NCBI GenBank assembly: GCA_032622095.1
Contig: CP136069.1
Span: 50,330,760-50,394,759, forward strand
Source of the DNA: Siphonodentalium dalli
Lineage: Eukaryota > Mollusca > Scaphopoda > Gadilida > Siphonodentaliidae
Length of the DNA stretch: 64,000 bases
Direction: 5' to 3'
Below the pieces are notes generated by a model that was given only the letters and a program-made list of their open reading frames with translations, was not told the origin of the DNA and ran no database searches. Below are positions 55,611-64,000 of the stretch, one piece after another (position 1 is the first letter of the stretch; every line of letters begins with the position of its first letter). The position numbers and the translations under genes were made by a program.

Positions 55611-56181
55611 TTCACCACACCTATTTTTTGTTGTTTTTTTGTTTTTTTGTTGGTAAAACTGAAACAAATTGCTACAACCCACACACACGACACATAAATT
55701 AGTCAGGAATGCAATATATAATACTTTTTATTACCAAATTAATCGTTTATGTCCCAATATAAATATATCAAATATATATTGATTTCCGCAACTGAGAATA
55801 ATACACGGGTTTAGATAAAAAAAAAAACTTTCTTTAAAAGCACCTCTTCAAACATCTCCGTTATTTCGTTAATAATCCTAGCGTTAATCCTATCATCGCA
55901 TGCCAAGTATTATTGCGATTTTATACCAATGATGGCTATCTATACTCGTAAACCCCGATTAATTATCTTTAGCTATGCAATCATGTGCCTTTTGTTATAG
56001 CTATCTTTAGAGTGACGTGATTGACTTCATCACCTGTTTTTGTTTTCGTGTATACGGACAAATATAGGATCAATATTTATCAAAAGCAAGAACGTCTGGC
56101 GATCACGTGTATCGACTCTGAATATAGAAGTTTTTGCGATCTAAACCTGCCCACATTGCTCTCGATTGAAAATGAATGAAA

Positions 56182-56624
56182 TTAAAGGCACTCACTCCGA
56201 TCAGACGGTCCCCATATCATCAAGTTACAACAACGACAACAACAACATTTCTTCAAAATACGCTTTAGTTATCAGAATCGGTTAATTACAACAAAATAAT
56301 GCTAACCGCTGTCAACTATATGGTAGAAAATTTCGCAAAACGTGTTATCAACATGTTTATTCAACGAAATATGGTCGTATTATCACTTGATTTTAGAGTT
56401 ATCCATCTTCATCCACAATTTTGTCCGAGACAGTCGGTTTGACGACTCGTTTCTGGGCTACAAAAAATTACACTTTTCGAGATTAACAAATTTAAAAAAT
56501 CGATATCTGATCACTCTGAGCTTTGATGGGTGGGTTCCTCCACTCGAATCAAATATTTTTCACCCCCGAAGCCAAAGAAATAGTCATTTGGGAGCGTTAA
56601 TTCGGATGTTTGATCGCTTGTAAA
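56182..56624 (+). mobile_element. F5 MITE, right end worn
   Basis: TTAAAGGCACTCACTCCGAT to GGAGCGTTAATTCGGATG. Interior collinear with 30097-30573. Confidence 0.75.
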
Positions 56625-56930
56625 CCTGTTTATCAATATATAGTGATGTTAAGTTAGTTGTTGTTGTAATTTGAGGTCTGGAACACTGAATACATCTTTA
56701 AGATGAGTATTATAAACCACATCGAATTACGTGTGTGTGCTTCGTGTTGCGGTCAAAAATTAAAGGGACAAAGGTCTTCGCATTGGGTACATGTCGTACA
56801 TTATGAAGGTTTGTGTCATGATCGATAATCAAGAAGAATTCGAAAAAATATAAAGTTTTGTTATTATTTTCGTTATTAATAATTTGTAAGTAACGATATA
56901 TTGCATACTGGAACCATTGCTCTGCAAACA

Positions 56931-57264
56931 TTAACCCTTTACCCAACAAAACGGCCTAAAATATCTTCGGTCTGTCTCAATAGAACCATACAAATATGGA
57001 TATCATTGGAACCGGCTCCTTGACCACAGTGTGATAGTTACAGGTATGCCCATAGGTCGCCTCGCATATATAAGAGAATGCATTGGCCTAAAAAAAATCT
57101 TTTTTTAACACTTTTTACCATTTTTCTTACATTCTTTAACAATTTTATAATTTTTAATGTGTTAAGCCAATGTATTCTCTTATATATGCGAGGCGACCTA
57201 TGCTCGACTCGCATATATAAGAGAATGCATTGGCACAGGGCCCTTCTGTTGGGTAAAGGGTTAA
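56931..57264 (-). mobile_element. F1 MITE with half a hairpin deleted
   Basis: TTAACCCTTTACCCAACAAA to TTCTGTTGGGTAAAGGGTTAA, reverse orientation. The first hairpin has lost its left arm: ATGCCCATAGGTCGCCTCGC joins flank directly to the hairpin centre. The second hairpin is intact at 57166-57234. Confidence 0.85.
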
Positions 57265-57474
57265 CTGATACAGTTTTAACAACAAACATCACCAATGGCA
57301 ATTTGTTGAAAAACTATGCTTTCTGGAACATTGTTCAATGTTTTGATCTGTTCTAATGTTCGCCTCCGTGGTTCTGTATATTGTCTAATTTGAAATTACT
57401 CGCAGTCTTCATAGTACACGTCTAGGGAGAAGCTATAACGCAACTGTTGCAGTTAATGTCTACACAACAATTGT

Positions 57475-57724
57475 TCAACCCTTTATATACTAAATGGATT
57501 CTCCCAGTCAGTTAAAGTGTACATAGCAATGGTCTATTATTGGTTTTCAGGGATGTACAGGTAATATAAGCAGACGACAGGTAACTAATAGTACATTACA
57601 GAAGAAGTCCTACACATTGAGGGAAATGTTTAGATAATAAGTTCAATATTTGGTGAACTTCTTATCTGAACCTTTCATAGAGGAAAACTACTCATCAATT
57701 CTGCTTTAGTATAGGAAGGGTTAA
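57475..57724 (+). mobile_element. F4 MITE
   Basis: TCAACCCTTTATATACTAAA (worn TTAA) at the left, TTTAGTATAGGAAGGGTTAA at the right. Hairpin GGAAATGTTTAGATAATAAG / CTTCTTATCTGAACCTTTC with a short loop. Confidence 0.75.
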
Positions 57725-57789
57725 TTGTTAATTATTTCAATGTGTGTAGTGGCTAAATGGTAACAGTTTGATATTGTGTAATAGAAGGA

Positions 57790-58238
57790 TTAGAGGTATT
57801 CAATCCGATCAGACGCTCCTAAATTACTATTTCTTTGGCTTCGGCGGTAAACAATATTTGATTGGAGTCGAGTCATAGTGATCAGATATCGATTTTTGAA
57901 GTTTGTTATATCTCGAGATATGTAATAATATGTGGCCCGGAAACACGTGATCAAACGGAGGGTCTCGGGTAAAATTGCGGATGAAGATGGATAACTCTAA
58001 AATCAAGTGGTAATACGGTCAAATTTCGTGATAATTTACTGATAATACGGTCATATTGTGTTGAACAAAATGTTGATAAATAACAAGTTTTGGTAAATGT
58101 TATACCATAGTTGACAGTGGTTAGCATTATTTTGTTGCAATATATCGATTCTGCTAACTAATGCGTATTTCGAAGAAATGTTGTTTTTGTTGTATCTTGA
58201 TGACACGGGGACCGTCTGATCGGATTGAGTACCTTTAA
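57790..58238 (-). mobile_element. F5 MITE, uninterrupted, inverted
   Basis: TTAGAGGTATTCAATCCGAT to ATCGGATTGAGTACCTTTAA. On the minus strand it reads CACATATTATTACATATC across the Crypton site, giving a second empty-site reference. Confidence 0.8.
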
Positions 58239-58379
58239 CATGTTAACGTCTCGTTATTGGGGATATCTGATAATGAAAATAAAAACAGTGTATTAATTTC
58301 CACGTTCTTCTTGCTAACGATGATTTTACATACTTTTATGATTGTGTATATGTACCCACTACTAAAGCCTTGGGTCATT

Positions 58380-58701
58380 TTAACCCTTTCATGACTGGGG
58401 CTGCGATGGTGCAGCATTAAAGATCCTGTGCCAGTGCATTCTCTAATATATTCGAGTCTCCCATAGGGAGCCTCGCATGCATATATAACATTGTTTATAT
58501 ATGCGAGTCTCCCATAGGGAGCCTCGCATGCATATATAAGAGCATGCACTGGCTTATAAGGTCAAGGTAAATATTGTTAGGCCGATGTATTCTTTTTAAT
58601 ATGCGAGGGTCCCAATATGAGACTCGCATATATATAAGAGAATGCATTGGCACAGTGTTTTCGCCAAAAAATCAGGAAGCACCAGTCATGGAAGGTTTGA
58701 A
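58380..58701 (+). mobile_element. F3 MITE, piggyBac-like (CCCTTTCATGACTGG ends)
   Basis: TTAACCCTTTCATGACTGGG to CACCAGTCATGGAAGGTTTGAA. Inside, CCTGTGCCAGTGCATTC introduces a partly duplicated hairpin (CTCCCATAGGGAGCCTCGC twice near 58450-58535) and a second hairpin near 58584-58652. The CCCATAGGG-type centre distinguishes F3 hairpins from the F1 GACCATAGGTC centre. Confidence 0.75.
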
Positions 58702-59205
58702 CGGTCTGGACGGGTTGGGAGTTCTTGAAGGCAGAATAAATATGTTGTGCATATATGAAAAACAGATAGACTATGTCGCTTCCACAGAGTTATTCAAAAA
58801 TCGTCGATCACATTATATGAAATGCTATTTATTAAATGATGATACTATATATATTCAATCTTTAATTATTGCTTGTTTATTCAGTCGGTCATTTCATCGA
58901 ATCTCCCCATGGGACGTGGAGACGGTGACCCCACTCCAACGTACGTGTGTAATGTGTAACGTATGTTACCATGGCGAGGACCTATACGTCACTAATGTAA
59001 TCTCTAAACCCTCTAAACCGTCACATCAGACTTTCTGATAACTGCTGTCTGGAACTCATGCAGTGGGTGAGCTAGATATTTGTTACAGGAGTTATTGTAC
59101 TTGCGAGCGAAAGCGGTTATGAATTTTGCGAACATCTATATATTAAATGGTTGAGGTGTGTATGATGTTCAAAATGGGGGCACAACTTATACCTATATTT
59201 TTCAT

Positions 59206-59554
59206 TTAAAGGGAGACCGTACACTAAATCCGGCCATTTATGGGACCATCTCCTTTAATACTCAACAGAATATATGCAACAAGTGAATGAATTTCAGCCA
59301 CGGATTAGTGCAAAATACACTCATTTACCGTATGAACGATACAAACAACATGGTAATTATAACGGAAATGAATTTATGACTCCAGCCATAAATTCATTTT
59401 CATTATAATTACCATGTTGTTTGCATCATTCATAGAGCACATGGGTGTATTTTGCACTAATATATGGCTAAAATTCATTCATTTGTTGCATATATTCTGT
59501 ATAAAAAGAGATTGTCCCTTAAATGGCCAGTTTTAGTGTACAGTACCCCTTTAA
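59206..59554. mobile_element. F6 foldback MITE
   Basis: TTAAAGGGAGACCGTACACT to AGTGTACAGTACCCCTTTAA, with the same foldback interior as 3095-3455. Confidence 0.8.
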
Positions 59555-59857
59555 ATATCAGTTATACATATGAGTTTTTAACGATTACTGATTTTTGCAT
59601 GATGTGTATTGTGAATTTCCACAGCTCGTGTACTAGTTTATCCGTAAAAGAACCGTTTATATACGTTTTAATTTCTTTTAAACTAATTTAAAATCAAAAC
59701 CGCTTTGGGTTAGAAACTTGGTTGGTGACGTATCTAGTTTCCTGGTCCTGGTTAATATCGTATTGCTATGAGACGTACTTGGCGGAAACGATCTCATAAT
59801 TTCACAACGTTAAACCTAGGTTTATAAATATCGGCTATGTGTGACCCACATTTCTGA

Positions 59858-60258
59858 TTAACCCTTTACCCAACAAACCGGCCAAAACCGGCCAAATAAA
59901 GCTTCAACAGCCTAAATTATCTTGGGTCTGTCTCAATAAAACCATACAAATATGGATATAATTGGAACCGGCTCATTGACCACATTGTGATAGTTACAGT
60001 TATGCCCTGTGCCAATGCATTCTCTTATATATGCGAGTCGACCATAGGTCGCCTCGCATATATAAGAGAATGCATTGGCCTAAAAAAAATCTTTTTTTAA
60101 CACTTTTTACCATTTTTTTCTTACATTCTTTAACAATTTTATAATTTTTAATGTGTTAAGCCAATGCATTCTCTTATATATGCGAGGCGACCTATGGTCG
60201 ACTCGCATATATAAGAGAATGCATTGGCACAGGGCCCTTCTGTTTGGTAAAGGGTTAA
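59858..60258 (-). mobile_element. F1 MITE, inverted
   Basis: TTAACCCTTTACCCAACAAA to TTCTGTTTGGTAAAGGGTTAA. Both hairpins intact (60011-60079, 60160-60228). Confidence 0.85.
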
Positions 60259-60342
60259 AGGGGGGATTCACATTCACAACATGAAGCGAAACGTGTAAAC
60301 GTTAGCCAGTTGGTACCAATGATGCGCTTAATTGAAGCCAAT

Positions 60343-60782
60343 TTAAAGGCCCACTTAATTTTCGAATCACCATATCACAATATATGCAACATATTCCATA
60401 TTATATATAATTTGAAAGGGGAAGCTCCAAAACACTGTATTTTACCAACTGTTGTATTAACTGTGAACATGTTGTTTTTTGTCGAGCTACCGAGGTGTGT
60501 TCTGTGCTTGTTTTTTATCCGGACTGTACTGTAAAGTCTATTATTCTCAATGGAAGGGGAATAACACTATCTCATACAGTTTGAATTTTGATGCATTCTG
60601 GGTTGACAACGGAGGAAGTCTTTGAATGAATCCGAATATATATATATCACTTGTTGGTCACTTCCAGACCACACCTGTTCCGTATTATGTTGGGATATGT
60701 ATATTTTTTTCATCTTCCAAATGGTATATAATACGGAATGCATAATGTTATCTGGGCATTCGAAAATTAAGTGGGCCTTTAA
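60343..60782. mobile_element. F7 element, Kolobok/T2-like (AGGCCCACTTAATTTTCG ends)
   Basis: TTAAAGGCCCACTTAATTTT and its inverse, TTAA both sides, with inverted similarity extending about 75 bp (CATATTCCATATTATATA versus GCATTCCGTATTATATAC). 440 bp, no frame. Only one copy in this window. Confidence 0.75.
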
Positions 60783-60789
60783 ATAAGAC

Positions 60790-62210
60790 AACTCCGCGCC
60801 GACAAACCCCATTCTCCCACTGCCTGGGTGCAATAGCGCTATTCGCTCGCATGTGGTTACAAGAAAACCAATGTCAGAAATGGTAACGCGCTCACGATCA
60901 TATACCCATGATTGTAATTATACAATATAAAATATTCATCTGTTGGTTTCACGAATGACCAACTCAGAATTCCGTTAAAACATACCGGACTCGGCCTCCG
61001 GGTCGCAGTTCGCCTTTAAATCCGTCCCAAAAATTCCCATTTCTATAATTAGAACGCCCATGCGCCCAGTGTATACCAAGAATCAGCGACACATTATACA
61101 CGCGGAGCGCGAAATTAGAATATTGGATTGTTCCTCTATGTTAAAAGTTCAGGATGACACATTGCCATTGGAAACAGAACCTCCAAACCAGGCGAAATGG
61201 GCACGTGAGTCACGCGACTTTCGTTGGCAATAGCAACATACGTTACAATTAGGCGTGGCTATGGGTGGATAGACACATGCATGTAATCTCTGTAATTATC
61301 GTGTATTTGGCATTTTACATGGATCATACAGACAATGTAATATGTGTCCACTGACAACCCAATCATTGCCGACGTGTTGACCGCACTGAGTTCAAGTTCC
61401 AATTAAGTCGGAATGCAGAGAAGCCGCTATCTTAGACCGAGTCGCCAGGCCACTTAAAATAATTGTTGGTGGGATAACCCATATGGTGGACGTTCTATTT
61501 AAATAATTACCAGTCCTCTCTTGATATTTATACCAGTGGTTGATCAGGATATCCCCGACGACGAAAATGTTGTATATCAAGCCTGTATATACCAGAATTG
61601 TCGCTTCACACAGACTTGACTAATTTCCGCATCAGTAAGAGAAGACATGTTTTGGACTGGCCTTAAATGTCCTGATAGCAGACAGTTTGACTTCGCGTAT
61701 CACTACTCACTTGTCTGGCCTGTTAACAATGAACCTCTAGCGCGCAGGTGATTAATGTTGTCAATTATTGGTGTGGACATGTAAAATACATGTATTAATT
61801 TTACATACAGAAATTACATGCATGTGTGTATCCACCCTAAACATGTCTATTTCACCGTGGGGAATCGCGTGGTTTCGAGGTTGGTGAGTACCACGCATTC
61901 AAAATGGCCGAGGCGAGTGCAAACGTACACAAACCATAGCAATTGACTATTACGAGCATATATGCTAATTTATTTTTTAAACAAGTTGATACCTTTGTTC
62001 GGAAATATTCAGTGGTTTTCAATAACATTCTGACCTAAGTTGCCAGAGGTTCGTGGAATACACCAATCCATACAACTAGGAGAATCCTTCAACTGACAAC
62101 TTTGGTCAGAATGTTAAAGCAAACAACTGAGTTTGAATATAATTTAACGAGGTATCAGCTTGTTTGAAAAATAGTATAGCATTAAGCTCGTAGCTGCCAA
62201 AATACTATAT
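60790..62210. other. No gene recognised
   Basis: 1.4 kb free of the window's repeat families. The part 60950-61270 has more CpG than its surroundings (ACGCGGAGCGCGAAATT, CACGTGAGTCACGCGAC) and could be regulatory, but no frame or promoter motif supports a gene. Confidence 0.35.
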
Positions 62211-62217
62211 AACATAT

Positions 62218-62676
62218 GTGACCCGCCATATCAAATCCCATCGGAAGTCGGGATTTTTTTTACCCTGTGCCAATGCATTCTCTTATATATGCGAGTCGAC
62301 CATAGGTCACATCGCATATATAAGAGAATGCATTGGCCTAACAATTTTTTATCATGTTTTTTAAATAAATGTTTCTTACAATTTTTAGGACATAAAATAA
62401 AAAACATCCATTACCCTGCAGGGAGCCCCACACATATATAGAAGCATATAGAAGAGTGTCGTCTGCTCATGTTTGTCTGGGGCTCTGTATGGGTGAAATT
62501 ATAAAATTGTTAAAGAATACAAGAACAAATTATTAAAATTGTAAAAAATTGTTAGGCCAATGCATTCTCTTATATATGCGAGGCGACCTATGGTCGACTC
62601 GCATATATAAGAGAATGCATTGGCACAGGGTAAAAAAAATTCCCGACTTCCGACTGGATTTGATATGGCGGGTCAC
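62218..62676. mobile_element. MITE with GTGACCCGCC ends and hairpin module
   Basis: GTGACCCGCCATATCAAATC and inverse; ATAT on both sides is a 4-bp duplication. Hairpins 62269-62337 and 62556-62624. Between them TACCCTGCAGGGAGCCCC ... GGGGCTCTGTATGGGTG is the inverse of the centre of the copy at 20170, so the core is flipped relative to the map direction. Confidence 0.8.
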
Positions 62677-63004
62677 ATATCACATCCCAGTTATTACATT
62701 TTTCCTCGTTTCAGTTCGCGTTTGCAATCGCCTCGGTCATTTTGAATGCATGACACTCATAAACCCGAAACCACGTGATTCCTCGTCGTGTGTTTATTGT
62801 CAAATATGTCGCTGTTATTCCAATATTTGAATATATATTCCTAATTTCCTACTCCTGTCAAATTTTTAGACTGAATTGGCGCTATTAGTTGGAAATACAT
62901 TTTCCAATCATAGGGTGTGTCACGTGTGTGTTAAGTTACAATTTTCGGACCATTTGGAAAGTTTGAGGTAACGGTCTGAAATTTTAAACTGAAGTTTATT
63001 TTTG

Positions 63005-63330
63005 TTCTATATTTAAGAATGTTCATGCCATGCCTGCTGATCAATAAAACTACAATGAGTTTTAGGAAATATGCCCATAGCTAAATCACCAACTGACCTT
63101 TATGAGTACCCATACCATAGCATGGTACACATGGTGTCGACGTCCAGATTGACCACTCGTCGTTCGTCCATCTGTCCGTACCAGGTGTATAATACTGTGA
63201 CATAGTTCCAGTTGATTGTTCCTTGCTTCAATGGGCTAGCCTTACTACCATGCAAACAATTATATTTTCATTGGGCTGAACTATCTGTGGCTGCTTTAAT
63301 CTTCAGTGTAATATATGGGGATATTATGTG
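63005..63330. repeat. Dispersed repeat shared with 10130-10620
   Basis: Collinear landmarks as given for the first copy. Unclassified. Confidence 0.45.
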
Positions 63331-63482
63331 ATATCACTATTGCAATTATAAATTTTGCTCAACGTTGTGACATGCAAAACGAAGCCTCGGCTCATAGAGC
63401 CAAGATAATAAGTTATTTGGAAGTAAACTGTTGTTTATAAATTATTTTTGAACTTTCCCAGAGTTTTGAATTTTTTTTTTCT

Positions 63483-63729
63483 TTAAACCTCGTATGGCGG
63501 ATCTGCGCTGGTTCACCATTAAATACGCTGTGCCAGTGCATTATCATATATATGCGAGTCTCCCATAGGGCGCCTCGCATATATAAGAGAATGCACTGGC
63601 TTGCAATGTCGTGGTAAATATTGTTAGGCCAATGCATTCTCTTATATATGCGAGTCGCCCATAGAGAATGCTTTGGCACAGGGTTTTCGCAAAATTTCAG
63701 TAAGCCCCAATCATGGTATGTAGGGTTAA
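63483..63729 (+). mobile_element. F3 MITE
   Basis: TTAAACCTCGTATGGCGG (worn) to CCCCAATCATGG..GTAGGGTTAA. First hairpin CCAGTGCATTATCATATATA... with CCCATAGGG centre (about 63533-63601); the second is truncated (from about 63628). Confidence 0.7.
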
Positions 63730-63795
63730 AGGGGATGCGGCAGCTTGGGGTTTGACACCCCCTAAAAACGGCCCTCTAGTCGCATTCTTGATCTC
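63730..63795. mobile_element. hAT-like right end fragment
   Basis: TTGACACCCCCTAAAAACGG and CCCTCTAGTCGCATTCTTGA match the worn right terminus of the CAGGGACG family. Confidence 0.4.
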
Positions 63796-63807
63796 ACCCC
63801 TAATGCA

Positions 63808-64000
63808 GGGCCGGGAACATACGTCATAAATTGCGCGGAAATGGCGGCAAGATAGCATACCTGACAATTTCAACATTCGTGTTTAGCTCGACTTGACGAA
63901 GTCAAGCTTGAGCTATTGCCATGGTTTTGCGTCCGTCGTCCGCGCGTGCGTGCGTCCGTCAACAATTCCCTTTGGTTCCACAGGCCGCATCCAGGCCGCA
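63808..64000. repeat. Dispersed repeat running off the window
   Basis: GGGCCGGGAACATACGTCA and AATTTCAACATTCGTGTTT are shared with 34415-34600. The sequence continues GACTTGACGAAGTCAAGCTT (a palindrome) and TTGAGCTATTGCCATGG, then CGTCCGTCGTCCG repeats. It is cut by the window edge. Confidence 0.4.

Noticed and set aside
58574-59038. 154-codon frame downstream of hairpins
   Set aside because: It starts inside an F3 hairpin and continues into sequence without recognisable domains; no coding signature.

Overview
This window looks like a repeat-dense, A+T-rich stretch of an animal nuclear genome, probably a marine invertebrate. The evidence is the near absence of long open frames, abundant short non-autonomous DNA transposons (MITEs), a tRNA-type SINE, and a broken Crypton whose protein belongs to the animal DUF3504 (ZMYM2/QRICH1/KCTD1-like) group. 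The phylum cannot be fixed from the sequence; a lophotrochozoan such as a mollusc is only a guess. I see no bacterial-style operons, CRISPR array, rRNA or intact tRNA.

Only one convincing protein-coding gene is present: a 1964-codon, apparently intron-free frame at 42071-47965 (+). It has an N-terminal membrane anchor, a very long Ser/Thr/Asp/Glu-rich disordered region, a Cys-containing C-terminal domain and a C-terminal ETTV that fits a class I PDZ ligand. I do not recognise the family. A 240-bp MITE begins 29 bp after its stop codon.

The rest is mostly mobile-element debris. The dominant class is flanked by TTAA. One group begins TTAACCCTT and is piggyBac-like: F1 CCCTTTACCCAACA, F2 CCCTTTGAGTGCC, F3 CCCTTTCATGACTGG, F4 CCCTTTCTATACTAAAT. 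The other begins TTAAAGG and is Kolobok/T2-like: F5 AGGTACTCAA, F6 AGGGGTACTGTAC, F7 AGGCCCACTTAA; F8 (TTAAAGTGATGTG) is also TTAA-flanked but less clear. Also present are hAT-like elements with CAGGGACGTGGC ends (one with a perfect 8-bp target duplication), TA-flanked foldback elements (CAGTAATGCCCTA ends), a family with GTGACCCGCC ends and 4-bp duplications, several other foldbacks, and minisatellites.

Layout: 1-5000 direct and tandem repeats; 5-13 kb hAT-like and TTAA elements, a 43-bp minisatellite; 13-16.4 kb SINE, foldbacks and two composite F4 elements; 16.5-19.9 kb a Crypton inserted in an F5 MITE and itself split by another MITE; 20-41 kb mixed MITEs and hAT-like repeats; 41-48 kb the gene; 48-64 kb more MITEs, including a 96-bp hairpin satellite near 53 kb.

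Two observations stand out. First, a 69-bp near-perfect hairpin module (GCCAATGCATTCTC... arms) sits inside four element families with different terminal repeats and has been amplified as a tandem satellite in one of them. Second, a Crypton insertion can be read to the base, because two uninterrupted copies of its host MITE lie in the same window.
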